This document shows positions 20,915 to 30,033 of a DNA stretch of 64,000 nt, piece after piece (within the stretch, counting starts at the first letter, position 1; every line of letters starts with the position of its first letter). A program made the position numbers and the translations under genes. The notes below the pieces were generated by a model. That model did no database searches, was not told where the DNA came from, and saw only the letters and a list, made by a program, of their open reading frames with translations. The stretch comes from Lawsonibacter faecis (GTDB lineage: Bacteria > Bacillota > Clostridia > Oscillospirales > Oscillospiraceae), in NCBI RefSeq assembly GCF_014287675.1, contig NZ_JACOPQ010000013.1:1-64000 (forward strand), written 5' to 3'.

Positions 20915-21577
20915 ATGGATCAGCTTGTCCCGTCCATTTCATCCGAGGAAGCGGCCTGGAAAGCGCTCACAGAGCAGCTTCCAGGCATTTTAAACGTGGA
21001 ATTCGTCGTCTCTTCCGGCGTCATCCGTGAGGTCCATGTGCTCTCCGACCACTCCCGGACCCCCAAGCAGATTGTCCGTGACATCCAGTCCGCCCTGCTG
21101 GCCCGGTTCCAGCTCACCCTGGACCACCGCATCATCAGCGTGGCCCAGATTCCCGGACTGCCCGGGCTGGACAGCCGCAGGCTCATCTGCGACCATCTGG
21201 AGCTCTCCACCGGCCGGACCGAGCTTCAGGCCTCGGTCACTCTCCGGCTGGAGGACCGGCTCCGCACCGGCGTCGCCTGCTCCGACCTCTCCGCCTCCGG
21301 CCGTTCCCGGGCCATCGCCCAGGCGGCTGTGGAGGCCATCAACCAATTTCTCGCCTCCGGCTGCCGCTTCCGTGTGGAGGAGGCCCGGCAGCTCCCCATG
21401 AACAGCCAAACGGCCGTCCTGGTTGGCCTGCGGCTGGAGACCGCCGGCCGCCCCGAGTCCCTGCTGGGGGCCTGCTACCAGGGGGAGGACCCCAACCTCT
21501 CGGTGGCCCTGGCGGCGCTGGACGCCGTCAACCGGCGGATTCTGGCGCTCCCCTTTGCGGACGGGGAGGCCGTCTAG
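20915..21577 (+). CDS. Conserved two-part protein of unknown function
   Basis: 220 residues starting MDQLVPSISSEEAAWKALTE. Two related alpha/beta segments of ~90 residues are seen: GVIREVHVLSDHSRTPKQIVRDIQ and a second half with LRTGVACSDLSASGRSRAIA. The first half has an ACT/BON-like beta-alpha pattern. GGAGGCAGCC precedes the ATG. No family function is recognised. A 27-residue membrane peptide gene and an HD-GYP gene follow. Confidence 0.6.
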   Translation: MDQLVPSISSEEAAWKALTEQLPGILNVEFVVSSGVIREVHVLSDHSRTPKQIVRDIQSALLARFQLTLDHRIISVAQIPGLPGLDSRRLICDHLELSTGRTELQASVTLRLEDRLRTGVACSDLSASGRSRAIAQAAVEAINQFLASGCRFRVEEARQLPMNSQTAVLVGLRLETAGRPESLLGACYQGEDPNLSVALAALDAVNRRILALPFADGEAV

Positions 21578-21658
21578 CACACCCCTTATCTTTGTTAGCG
21601 AAGCGGATATGGCCTGTCTCAAGCGAGTGACAGAGTACTCACAAGGAGGCCGTATTCC

Positions 21659-21742
21659 ATGAATAAGGCGAAGTTTTTTGCCGCGATTACATCCCTGGCA
21701 TCCCTGCTCCTGGCCGGCGGCGCGTTCTTCACCCTCCGCTGA
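21659..21742 (+). CDS. 27-residue hydrophobic peptide
   Basis: MNKAKFFAAITSLASLL followed by Ala/Gly-rich residues and a final LR. A strong ribosome site (AAGGAGG) ten bases upstream and a complete stop support translation. It resembles a lone signal/anchor sequence; function unknown. Confidence 0.45.
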   Translation: MNKAKFFAAITSLASLLLAGGAFFTLR

Positions 21743-21942
21743 CCCCCGCGCCCCGAAACGCCCAGCGGCGTTTCGGGGCTCACTACTCCGCTCTATGGAT
21801 GATTTTTTCACGTCAAATGAAGCGACTCCATCCGGCGTTCCCCGCCGTCTGCCGTCATACCCAGGCAGCGCGGCAGCGGGTGGAGACCGGCGCACGCTGC
21901 ATTCGACTTGACGTAATACCCATGATTTGTTTGGAGGCTTCT

Positions 21943-23265
21943 ATGCGCCCTGTTTCAAAGTGCTATACAATGCTGACCGGTCTGCTGGGCCTGGGCATCA
22001 CCGTCTGGGCCGTTTGGGCCCTCTTTATCGACGGACCCATCGCCTGGTCGGCCCAGAATATCGGCACCTTCCTGCTTCTGCTCTTTCTCTGCTGGCTGTG
22101 CTGCTGCCTCCCCATCTATATCCGGCAGGACTGTACAGTGGACCTCTCTTTCATCAGCATTCTGGCCTCCGCCCTTCTGCTGGGGCCGGAGGCGGCCGTG
22201 CTGATCAGTGTCGTCTCCTTCCCCCTCGTGGTGGTCCCCGCCCCGGACGGCGGCGGCTATCAGCATATTTTCAACACCAGCCCCCTTAAAACCCTCTTCA
22301 ACATCGGCTGTCACGCCCTCTCCTACTGGGCGGGCGGCCTGGCCTACTACCTGGTGGGCGGCGTCCCCGGGGACATCACCCTCCCCGGCATGCTCCTGCC
22401 CGCCGCCCTCTTCATTCTGGCGGCCATGGCGGTTAATGCGGTCCTGATGCTCCTCTTTTTCTCGCTGGAGTATCACACCAAATTCTATCCCGCCATCTTC
22501 CAGATGTTTCTCAGCCTCCTGCCCAGCGTGGCCTGCGCCGCGCCCATCGGCTATTTTCTCTCCCTCCTCCTCCAGACCTCCGCCGGTATCTGGGTGGCTC
22601 TGCTCTTTATGCTGCCTCTGCTGCTGGCCCGGTACTCCTTCAAGCTCTTCCTCTCGGCCAAGCAGCAGCAGTACAGCATGGTGAAGGCCTTCACCGCCGC
22701 GCTGGAGGCCAAGGACACCTACACCAAGGGCCACTCCAGCCGGGTGGGCGTCTACGCGGTGCGCATCGCGGAGGAGATGAAGCTCTCCCCCAAGCTGGTC
22801 CAGCGGCTCCAGACCGGGGCCATCTTCCACGATATCGGCAAGATCGGCATCCCCGACGCCATCCTCCAGAAGCCCGCCGCCCTCACGGCTGAGGAGCGGG
22901 CGGTCATCCAGACCCATCCCGCCACCGGCGTGGAGATTCTCCGCAACATCGACCTCTTCCAGGACATCATCGAGCTGGTCCGCCACCACCACGAGCGCTA
23001 CGACGGCGGCGGCTATCCCGACGGGACCGCGGGCGGTGAGCTCCCTCTGGAGGTCTATATTCTCGGCGCGGCCGACGCCTACGACGCCATCACCAGCGAG
23101 CGGCCCTACTGCCACGGCCGTTCCCCCCAGGTTGCCGCCCAGATTCTCCGGGAAGAGGCGGGCAGGCAGTTCCACCCCGAGGTGGCCGAGGTGGCCGCCA
23201 CCCTGGCCGAGTCCGGCGCACTGGCCCGCTGTGTGGAGGAACCGTCCGAGGTGGCCCTATGCTGA
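21943..23265 (+). CDS. Membrane-bound HD-GYP phosphohydrolase
   Basis: 440 residues. About eight membrane spans (residues 1-240) precede a C-terminal HD-GYP domain with HDIGKIGIPD, a conserved TYTKGHSSRV entry motif and HHERYDGGGYPDG. HD-GYP enzymes hydrolyse cyclic di-GMP or related dinucleotides. The GYP triad is DGGGYPDG, normal. ATG 21943 follows TTGGAGG; upstream in-frame starts lack one. Overlaps the next gene. Confidence 0.87.
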   Translation: MRPVSKCYTMLTGLLGLGITVWAVWALFIDGPIAWSAQNIGTFLLLLFLCWLCCCLPIYIRQDCTVDLSFISILASALLLGPEAAVLISVVSFPLVVVPAPDGGGYQHIFNTSPLKTLFNIGCHALSYWAGGLAYYLVGGVPGDITLPGMLLPAALFILAAMAVNAVLMLLFFSLEYHTKFYPAIFQMFLSLLPSVACAAPIGYFLSLLLQTSAGIWVALLFMLPLLLARYSFKLFLSAKQQQYSMVKAFTAALEAKDTYTKGHSSRVGVYAVRIAEEMKLSPKLVQRLQTGAIFHDIGKIGIPDAILQKPAALTAEERAVIQTHPATGVEILRNIDLFQDIIELVRHHHERYDGGGYPDGTAGGELPLEVYILGAADAYDAITSERPYCHGRSPQVAAQILREEAGRQFHPEVAEVAATLAESGALARCVEEPSEVALC

Positions 23266-23819
23266 TACTGGGCGGGCTTCTCGCCCTCGCCGTGGGTTGG
23301 TATGCCGGCGGGCGGCTCTCCCGGTTCGAGGGGGCCGGGCTGCGTCTCCTGCTCCTGCCCGTCCTGGCCCTGGCGCTCCAGCGGGCGGCGGCCCTCTTTT
23401 CGCCCGAGCCTTACAGCATCTGGGGCTGGACCCTTCTCCCCGCTTCCTATCTGCTGCTCTTCGCCTTTCTCTGGTTTAACCGGCATCTGCGCAAGACCGC
23501 CCTCCTGATGGGGCTGGGGAGCCTGTGCAATCTGGCGGTCATCGCCGTCAACGGCTGGCGGATGCCCGTCGCCCGCAGCGCTCTGGCCGTCCTCTCTCCG
23601 GAGGGCGCCGCCTCTCTGCTGGCGGGCCGGGTGCCCATGTACTGCGCGGCGGGCGGCAGGACCCGCCTGCTCTTCCTGGGCGATATCTTCTACTGCCCCA
23701 TCCCCTTCTTCCAAGGCTTCGCCAGCGTGGGGGATATTCTGCTGGCTCTGGGCCTCTTTTTCGGCCTGATGGCCGTCATGAACCCGGAACGGCTGCCCCG
23801 CTGGCTGAAAGCCGGTTGA
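23259..23819 (+). CDS. DUF5317-type membrane protein
   Basis: 186 residues, five or six spans, starting MLILGGLLALAVGWYAGGRL. The ending MAVMNPERLPRWLKAG and length match the DUF5317 family that commonly accompanies HD-GYP membrane proteins in Clostridia. Overlaps the HD-GYP gene by seven bases, so the two are co-expressed. Molecular role unknown. Confidence 0.7.
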   Translation: MLILGGLLALAVGWYAGGRLSRFEGAGLRLLLLPVLALALQRAAALFSPEPYSIWGWTLLPASYLLLFAFLWFNRHLRKTALLMGLGSLCNLAVIAVNGWRMPVARSALAVLSPEGAASLLAGRVPMYCAAGGRTRLLFLGDIFYCPIPFFQGFASVGDILLALGLFFGLMAVMNPERLPRWLKAG

Positions 23820-23844
23820 CAAACCCGCCGGATTTGGTTATACT
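23816..23844 (+). promoter_or_regulatory. sigma-A promoter of the ABC-F leader
   Basis: TTGACA (23816-23821) and TATACT (23839-23844) with a 17-bp spacer. The start lies ~340 bp before the ABC-F start codon. Confidence 0.8.
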
Positions 23845-24185
23845 GTCCTCAGATATCATGAGATTGGAGTTGGGAAGATGCGCAAATAAGCTCACTGTTT
23901 TGTGAATACGCCAAGCGCGGCCTCACCGGGGCCGTTGGTTTGTCGTGTATTCCGGCAGGAGGGCATATTTGCAATTCTTCCCTACTTTTATACCCTTTTC
24001 ATGTCTGCAGGGTCTTTCTGAACCGTTTGGGGCAGCCACCGGTTCAGAGTCCCCTCTTCAGGCTGCTGAAACCGGGGCGTAGGGAGCTGTCTTCCTGCGC
24101 TCCGGTTTTTTTTGTACCCTTTTTCACATCCAAAGGCGCTTTGCGGGGCTGTCCCCCCTCCATCCCACACATTGAGGTGATTCCC
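23845..24185 (+). promoter_or_regulatory. Attenuation leader of the ABC-F gene, with uORFs and terminator
   Basis: A 340-nt leader. A 15-codon uORF (23858-23905, MRLELGRCANKLTVL) contains a three-codon MRK uORF (23878-23889) with GGAG eight bases upstream. A terminator follows (24069-24113: AACCGGGGCGTAGGGAG / CTTCCTGCGCTCCGGTT plus a T run). Upstream GGGGCAGCC (from ~24026) and GGCTGCT (24061) can pair to compete with it. The layout fits antibiotic-induced ribosome stalling and antitermination. Confidence 0.7.
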
Positions 24186-25685
24186 ATGTCTCTTATCAAC
24201 GTCTCCAATCTCACATTTGCCTATGAGGGCAGCTACGACAACGTCTTTGAAAACGTCTCCTTCCAGCTGGACACCGACTGGCGCCTCGGCCTGGTGGGCC
24301 GCAACGGCCGGGGCAAGACCACCCTTCTCAACCTCCTCCAGGGGAAGTACGAGTACGCGGGCGCCATCTCCGCCTCCCTCCGCTTCGACTACTTCCCCTT
24401 CCCGGTAGAGGATAAGTCACGTCTCACCATGGAAATCCTGGAAGCCCTGGACCCGGACCTGGAGAGCTGGCGCATCTACAGGGAGCTCTCCGCATTGGAG
24501 GTGGACGAGGGCGTGCTCTGCCGCCCCTATTCCACCCTATCCGGCGGCGAGCAGACCAAGGTCCTCCTCGCCGCCCTCTTCCTGCGCCCCGGCAATTTCC
24601 TCCTCATCGACGAGCCCACCAACCACCTGGACCTGGAGGGCCGGCGGGTGGTGAGCGCCTATCTGCGCAAAAAGAACGGCTTTATCCTGGTCTCCCACGA
24701 CCGCGCCTTCCTGGACGGCTGCGTGGACCATATCCTCTCCATCAACAAGCTGGACATCCAGGTCCGCCAGGGGAACTTCTCCACCTGGTGGCGGGAGAAG
24801 GAGCGCCGGGACGACTGGGAGCGCGCCGAGAACGAGAAGCTCAAGCGTGACATCTCCCGGCTGGACGCCGCCGCCCGCCGCACCGCCGGCTGGTCCGACG
24901 CGGTGGAGGCCACCAAGTATGGCTCCCGCAACTCCGGCCTCCGCCCGGACCGGGGCTTCATCGGTCACAAGTCCGCCAAGATGATGAAGCGGTCCAAGGC
25001 GGTGGAGGCCCGGCGGCAGGAGGCGGCGGAGGAAAAGCGGGATCTTTTGAAGAATATCGAGCTCACCGAGGAGCTGAAGCTCCACCCCCTCGCCCACCCC
25101 AAGGCCCGGCTGGTGGAGGCCGCAGACCTGGCCCCAGCCTACGGCGGCGTTCAGAGCTGCAAGGGTGTTTCCTTTACAGTGATGCAGGGTGACCGGGTGG
25201 CCCTCACGGGGCGGAACGGAACCGGCAAGTCCAGCCTGCTCAGGCTCTGCCAGGGCGAGGACGTCCCCCACACTGGGACCATCTCCCTTGCCTCCGGCCT
25301 CATTCTCTCCGTGGTGCCCCAGGACTCCTCCTTTCTCCGCGGAAGCCTCTCCGATTTCGCCGCCGGGAGCGGCATCGACGAGAGCCTCTTCAAAACCATC
25401 CTGCGCAAGCTGGACTTCTCCCGGGTCCAGTTCGAGAAGGACATGGCGGACTACAGCGCGGGCCAGAAAAAGAAGGTCCTCCTGGCCCGGAGCCTCTGCC
25501 AGTCCGCCCACCTGTATATCTGGGACGAACCGCTGAACTATATTGACATCTTCTCCCGGATGCAGCTTGAGACCCTCCTGCGGGAGTACCGGCCCACTAT
25601 GCTGCTGGTGGAACACGACAGGGATTTTCTGGAGCGCCTGGCCACCAAAACCGTCCTGTTGGAGCGGAGGGCGACGTATGAGTGA
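24186..25685 (+). CDS. ABC-F ribosome-protection protein (Lsa-like)
   Basis: 499 residues with two ATPase domains in one chain and no membrane segment. Domain 1 has GRNGRGKTT, LSGGEQTK and LLIDEPTNHLD. Domain 2 has GRNGTGKSS, YSAGQKKK and WDEPLNYID. The interdomain linker is long and basic (NEKLKRDISRLDAAARR...). Antibiotic-resistance ABC-F proteins of the Lsa/Vga group displace lincosamides, streptogramin A and pleuromutilins from the ribosome. The regulated leader supports a resistance role. GAGGTGA precedes ATG 24186. The exact resistance profile is not predictable. Confidence 0.85.
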   Translation: MSLINVSNLTFAYEGSYDNVFENVSFQLDTDWRLGLVGRNGRGKTTLLNLLQGKYEYAGAISASLRFDYFPFPVEDKSRLTMEILEALDPDLESWRIYRELSALEVDEGVLCRPYSTLSGGEQTKVLLAALFLRPGNFLLIDEPTNHLDLEGRRVVSAYLRKKNGFILVSHDRAFLDGCVDHILSINKLDIQVRQGNFSTWWREKERRDDWERAENEKLKRDISRLDAAARRTAGWSDAVEATKYGSRNSGLRPDRGFIGHKSAKMMKRSKAVEARRQEAAEEKRDLLKNIELTEELKLHPLAHPKARLVEAADLAPAYGGVQSCKGVSFTVMQGDRVALTGRNGTGKSSLLRLCQGEDVPHTGTISLASGLILSVVPQDSSFLRGSLSDFAAGSGIDESLFKTILRKLDFSRVQFEKDMADYSAGQKKKVLLARSLCQSAHLYIWDEPLNYIDIFSRMQLETLLREYRPTMLLVEHDRDFLERLATKTVLLERRATYE

Positions 25686-26352
25686 AACGCTGGAGGAAAT
25701 GGCCTCCTTTTTTGACGCGCGCTGCGAGTGTTACGACAAGGTCCACACCGCCGGCATCGACGGCGGCGCGGAGAGCAAGCGGGTGCCAGCCCTCTGCCTG
25801 CCGCCGCACACCCGTACCCTTCTGGATCTGGGCGTCGGTACCGGCCTGGAACTGGAGGCCGTCTTCACCCGCTTCCCCGACGTCCGGGTGACCGGGCTGG
25901 ATATCTCGTCCCATATGCTGCACAAGCTGCTGGAGAAGTATCCCGGCAGGTCCATTGAGCTTCATCAGGTCAGCTATCTGGACTGTGACCTGGGGAGCGC
26001 ACGGTACGACGCTGCCCTGTCCGTCATGTCCTTCCACCACTATGACCACGCCGTCAAACGCGCCCTCTACCGCCGGATTCGCCGGGCGCTGAAGCCGGGC
26101 GGCGTCTATGTGGAGTGCGACTATATGATCTCCGCCCATGAGTGCCCGGACCCCCAGGCCGTGGAGGATGAGCTCTTTGCCGCATACCGGCGGATCAGGC
26201 GGCAGCAGGGCCTGGACGACGCGCGGGAGTACCATTTCGACACCCCCTGCACCGTTGCAAACCAAATCCGCCTGCTGCGCTCGGCGGGCTTCTCCCAGGT
26301 GAGGGAGGTCTGGCGGCGGAAGAACACGGTCCTTCTGACCGCGGCGATATAA
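25678..26352 (+). CDS. Class I SAM-dependent methyltransferase
   Basis: 224 residues starting MSETLEEMASFFDARCECYD. SAM-binding motif I is LLDLGVGTGLELEA, motif II/III VTGLDISSHML, and a post-motif LKPGGVYVECDY. The start overlaps the end of the ABC-F gene by eight bases, so it is translated from the same, antibiotic-regulated mRNA. Substrate unknown; a small molecule or RNA is possible. Confidence 0.82.
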   Translation: MSETLEEMASFFDARCECYDKVHTAGIDGGAESKRVPALCLPPHTRTLLDLGVGTGLELEAVFTRFPDVRVTGLDISSHMLHKLLEKYPGRSIELHQVSYLDCDLGSARYDAALSVMSFHHYDHAVKRALYRRIRRALKPGGVYVECDYMISAHECPDPQAVEDELFAAYRRIRRQQGLDDAREYHFDTPCTVANQIRLLRSAGFSQVREVWRRKNTVLLTAAI

Positions 26353-26363
26353 GGAGTGAGATC

Positions 26364-27128
26364 ATGAGCTATTTTCAGTGTGAACACAGAAGCGTTTATT
26401 ACGAGGAGACCGGCGCCGGCGCGCCCCTGCTGCTGCTCCACGGAAACGCCGCCTCATCCAATATGTTCTATGAGATTGCAAAGCGGTACGAGGGTCAGCG
26501 CCGCGTGATTCTGATCGATTTCCTGGGCCACGGCCGGTCCGACCGGCTTGCCGCCCTCCCCAGCGACCTCTGGTTTTATGAGGCGGAGCAGGTCCTCGCC
26601 CTCCTGCGGGAAAAGCAGTATGGAAAGGTCGATATCGTCGGGACCAGCGGCGGCGCGCTGGTGGCCGTCAATGTGGCGCTGGAGGCCCCGGAGCTGGTGG
26701 GCCGGCTGATCGCCGACAGCTTTGAGGGGGAACGGGCGGTCAGGGCTTTTACCGAAAACCTGAAGCTGGACAGAGAGCGCTCCAAGCGGGATGAGAACGC
26801 AAGGCTGTTCTACCGCTATATGCACGGCGAGGACTGGGAGCGCGTGGTGGACAGCGATACCGACGCCATTCTCAGGCATGAGCGGGAGATCGGCGCGTTC
26901 TTTCACAGGAGTCTGCGCTCACTCCGGCCGGAAATCCTGCTGACGGGCAGCGCCGAGGACGAATACGCCTGCGCCGGGGACCCCGCCTATTTCGAGAAGG
27001 TCTACGGCAGGATGCTCTCCGAGATGGGGCACGGTGAAATGCACCTCTTCCCGTCGGGCGGGCATCCGGCCATGCTCTCGAACCAAGAGGCCTTTTACCG
27101 GCTCAGTACGGCGTTTTTTGCGTCATAA
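26364..27128 (+). CDS. Alpha/beta hydrolase
   Basis: 254 residues starting MSYFQCEHRSVYYEETGAG. The oxyanion motif is LLLLHGNAAS, nucleophile Ser lies in GTSGGA, and the C-terminal catalytic His is in PSGGHPAML. No signal peptide. Third gene of the ABC-F operon, eleven bases after the methyltransferase. Could hydrolyse an ester antibiotic or metabolite, but there is no direct support. Confidence 0.78.
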   Translation: MSYFQCEHRSVYYEETGAGAPLLLLHGNAASSNMFYEIAKRYEGQRRVILIDFLGHGRSDRLAALPSDLWFYEAEQVLALLREKQYGKVDIVGTSGGALVAVNVALEAPELVGRLIADSFEGERAVRAFTENLKLDRERSKRDENARLFYRYMHGEDWERVVDSDTDAILRHEREIGAFFHRSLRSLRPEILLTGSAEDEYACAGDPAYFEKVYGRMLSEMGHGEMHLFPSGGHPAMLSNQEAFYRLSTAFFAS

Positions 27129-27151
27129 CCGGCACCGGGTCGGCTGAAACG

Positions 27152-27190
27152 AAAAAGGCGGTGCATTCCGATGGAATGCACCGCCTTTTT
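27152..27190. terminator. Bidirectional terminator between hydrolase and lpdA
   Basis: AAAAAGGCGGTGCATTCC and its complement around GAT, with A/T runs on both sides. It serves the convergent genes. Confidence 0.85.
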
Positions 27191-28536
27191 CAGTCTAAAC
27201 TCAGAATTTCGCTGACAGTCGGGTGGGGAAACACGGTTCTCTCGATCTGCGCCTCGGTGAGACCGCCCACGATGGCTGCGGTGAGGCCGCCGATCATCTC
27301 GGCAGCGTGGGGACACATGAGCTGCGCGCCCACCAGAACGCCGGACGCCCTGTCGAAGACCAGCTTGGCAAAGCCCCGCTCCGCCCCCTCCACCACGGAC
27401 TTTCCGTTGGCGGAGGTGAGGGACTTGCGCACGATGACCTCCCTGTCCGCGGCCTTGGCCTCGTCGGCCGTGATACCCACGGCGGCGATCTCCGGATCGG
27501 TGAAGACGCAGGCGGGGATCAGGCTCAGGTCCTTGAGCCGCGGCGCGCCGAACATGGCGCGGACGGCGTTTTTCGCCTGATTTTCCGCCGCGTGGGCCAG
27601 CTGGATGCCGCCGAGCACCACGTCTCCCACGGCGTAAACCCCGGACAGCCCGGTCTCAAAGTCACTGTTGACCCGCAGGAACCCCCGCTCCGAGGGGACC
27701 TCGGCACCGGGGGCGAAGAGCTGCTCCGTCTCCGGCTTCCGGCCGGTGCAGACCAGCACACAGTCTGCGAAAACCCGAGCCTCCTGCTCCTTTTCCGTAT
27801 AAAAACAGGTCAGACCGCCCTCATCCGCCTCTATTCTGCTCACACCGGCCCCAGTATGGACGCTGACGCCCCGTTTTTTCAGAATCATGGTGAGGTTCTG
27901 GCTGATTTCCCGGTCCATATTGTTTAAAATTCGGGGCAAAGCCTCCAAAATGGTGATTTCACGGCCCAAATCGCTGAATACCTGGGCAAATTCCACGCCG
28001 ATGACGCCGCCGCCGATAATGACCAGCCGCCTCGCGTCCGCCCCCCGGCCCGCCAGCAGCTCGTCGCTGGTCACCACGCCGGGTAAATCCAGCCCGGGGA
28101 TGGGGGGGCGGGCCGGGCGGGAGCCCGCGGCGATCAGAATACGGTCGGCGGTATACTCCCCGCCGTCCACACTCACCCGGCCGGGGCCCTCAACGCGGGC
28201 CGTCCCGCGGAGCAGCTCCACTTTCCCCCGCTTGAACAGGGCCTCGATGCCGCCCCGGAGACTGTCGGTCACCTCCCGTGTCCGGCGGTACATAGCCGCC
28301 GTGTCGCAGGATGCGCCGTCGGCGTGAATCCCCAGCTCCTGGCTGTGGGTGGCCAGGCGGTAGGTCCGGGCCGCCCGGAGCAGGGCCTTGGTGGGGATGC
28401 AGCCCCGGTTGAGGCAGGTGCCCCCCACCTCCCGGCGCTCGGCCACCGCCACGGTCTTGCCCAGCTTCGCCGCCTCCAGTGCGGCCACATAGCCGCCGGG
28501 ACCCGCGCCGATAATAAAAAGGTCAAAATGAGTCAA
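27190..28536 (-). CDS. lpdA: Dihydrolipoyl dehydrogenase (glycine cleavage L protein)
   Basis: 448 residues. The N-terminal FAD motif GAGPGGYVAALEAA is followed by the redox disulfide GGTCLNRGCIPTKALL, an NAD motif IGGGVIGVEFAQ and the C-terminal HPTVSE base motif. It reoxidises dihydrolipoyl-GcvH in the glycine cleavage complex. Last gene of the gcv cluster, convergent with the ABC-F operon. Confidence 0.92.
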   Translation of the reverse strand: MTHFDLFIIGAGPGGYVAALEAAKLGKTVAVAERREVGGTCLNRGCIPTKALLRAARTYRLATHSQELGIHADGASCDTAAMYRRTREVTDSLRGGIEALFKRGKVELLRGTARVEGPGRVSVDGGEYTADRILIAAGSRPARPPIPGLDLPGVVTSDELLAGRGADARRLVIIGGGVIGVEFAQVFSDLGREITILEALPRILNNMDREISQNLTMILKKRGVSVHTGAGVSRIEADEGGLTCFYTEKEQEARVFADCVLVCTGRKPETEQLFAPGAEVPSERGFLRVNSDFETGLSGVYAVGDVVLGGIQLAHAAENQAKNAVRAMFGAPRLKDLSLIPACVFTDPEIAAVGITADEAKAADREVIVRKSLTSANGKSVVEGAERGFAKLVFDRASGVLVGAQLMCPHAAEMIGGLTAAIVGGLTEAQIERTVFPHPTVSEILSLD

Positions 28537-28599
28537 TGAACTGCCCTCCCGTTACAGAATTTAAGCCCGCGCCCTGTACAGACGCGCCCAACAGTCCGG

Positions 28600-30033
28600 T
28601 CAGGAGAACTCACAGCGCAGCTTGGGGCTGCGGGCGGCGGCCACCTCGTCGGGGCGGCCGATGGGTGTATTGTGTGGGGTGGACCGCACCGCCGCCGGGT
28701 CTGTCTTGGCCCGCTCCAGAATGGCGATGATGGCGTCGCAGGCGGCGTCCAGCGTCTCTTTGCTCTCGGTCTCGGTTGGCTCCACCATCAATGCCTCCTC
28801 CACAATCAGGGGGAAGTACATCGTGGGCGGGTGCATCCCCTCATCCAGCATGGCCTTGGCCACGTCCTTGGCGGTGACGCCGGTCTCCTTTTTCAGCTCG
28901 GAGAGGGTCATGACGAACTCGTGCATACACACCCCGTCGGTGGCAATCCTGCAGTGGGGGGCAATCCTCACCCGCATATAGTTGCTGTTCAGCACGGCCA
29001 TCTGGCTGGCCTCCCGCATGCCGGCCTCTCCCAGGGTGCGCATATAGCACAGGGCCCGGAGGATCACCAGGAAATTGCCGTAGAACTCCTTCACGCTGCC
29101 GATGGACTGGGGGGCGTCCTCAAAGACATACCCCTCCGCCGACGCCGCCGCGTGGAATCTGGGCAGGAAGGGGGCGAGGATGTCCTTCGCGCCCACCGCG
29201 CCGGAGCCGGGGCCGCCGCCGCCGTGGGGAGTGGAGAAGGTCTTGTGGAGGTTGAGGTGGACCACATCGAAGCCCATATCGCCCGGGCGGGCCACCTCCA
29301 TGACGGCGTTCAGGTTGGCACCGTCGTAATAGTTCAGGCCGCCCGCGTCGTGGACGATTTTCGTAATCTCCAGAATGTTCTTGTCAAAGAGGCCCACGGT
29401 GTTGGGGTTGGTGAGCATCAGGCCCGCCGTATCGGGGCCGACGGCGGCGCGCAGGGCGTCCAGATCCACACAGCCGTCCGGGCCGGAGGGCACGTTGACC
29501 ACGGAGAAGCCGCACATGGCCGCCGAGGCGGGGTTGGTGCCGTGGGCGGAGTCGGGGACGATAATCCTGGTCCGGCCGGTATCCCCCCGGGACTTGTGAT
29601 AGGCCTTGATGAGGAGCAGGCCGGTGAACTCCCCGTGGGCGCCGGCGGCAGGCTGGAAGGTCATAACGTCCATGCCGGTGACCTGGCAGAGGAGCTTCTC
29701 CGCCGTGACCAGCGCCTCCAGGCAGCCCTGGACGGTGTGGATGGGCTGAAGAGGGTGGACGCCGGTGAAGCCGGGCAGGGCGGCAATCTCCTCGTTGACC
29801 GCCGGGTTATACTTCATGGTGCAGGAGCCCAGGGGATAGAAGCCGTCGTTCACGCCGAAGACCTGACCGGCCAGCTCGGTATAGTGGCGGGAGAGGTCGA
29901 TCTCGGCCACCTCGGGCAAATGCAGCGCCTGTCTTCTGGCAAAGTCCTCCGGCATGGGGCATTCGGGCACGTCGCACGCCGGGAGCAGGGCGCTGGAGCG
30001 TCCGGGGACGCTCCGCTCAAAAATCAATTTCAT
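28600..30033 (-). CDS. gcvPB: Glycine dehydrogenase (decarboxylating) subunit 2
   Basis: 477 residues starting MKLIFERSVPGRSSALLPAC. The PLP lysine lies in NLHKTFSTPHGGGGPG, and LGSCTMKYNPAVNE is typical of the P-protein C-terminal half. Together with GcvPA it decarboxylates glycine and loads aminomethyl onto GcvH. The start overlaps the gcvPA stop (ATGA), indicating translational coupling. The split P protein is normal in Firmicutes. Confidence 0.93.
   Translation of the reverse strand: MKLIFERSVPGRSSALLPACDVPECPMPEDFARRQALHLPEVAEIDLSRHYTELAGQVFGVNDGFYPLGSCTMKYNPAVNEEIAALPGFTGVHPLQPIHTVQGCLEALVTAEKLLCQVTGMDVMTFQPAAGAHGEFTGLLLIKAYHKSRGDTGRTRIIVPDSAHGTNPASAAMCGFSVVNVPSGPDGCVDLDALRAAVGPDTAGLMLTNPNTVGLFDKNILEITKIVHDAGGLNYYDGANLNAVMEVARPGDMGFDVVHLNLHKTFSTPHGGGGPGSGAVGAKDILAPFLPRFHAAASAEGYVFEDAPQSIGSVKEFYGNFLVILRALCYMRTLGEAGMREASQMAVLNSNYMRVRIAPHCRIATDGVCMHEFVMTLSELKKETGVTAKDVAKAMLDEGMHPPTMYFPLIVEEALMVEPTETESKETLDAACDAIIAILERAKTDPAAVRSTPHNTPIGRPDEVAAARSPKLRCEFS

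Noticed and set aside
21799..21942. Upstream in-frame start for the HD-GYP protein
   Set aside because: The extension lacks hydrophobic pattern and ribosome site, while ATG 21943 has GGAGG.
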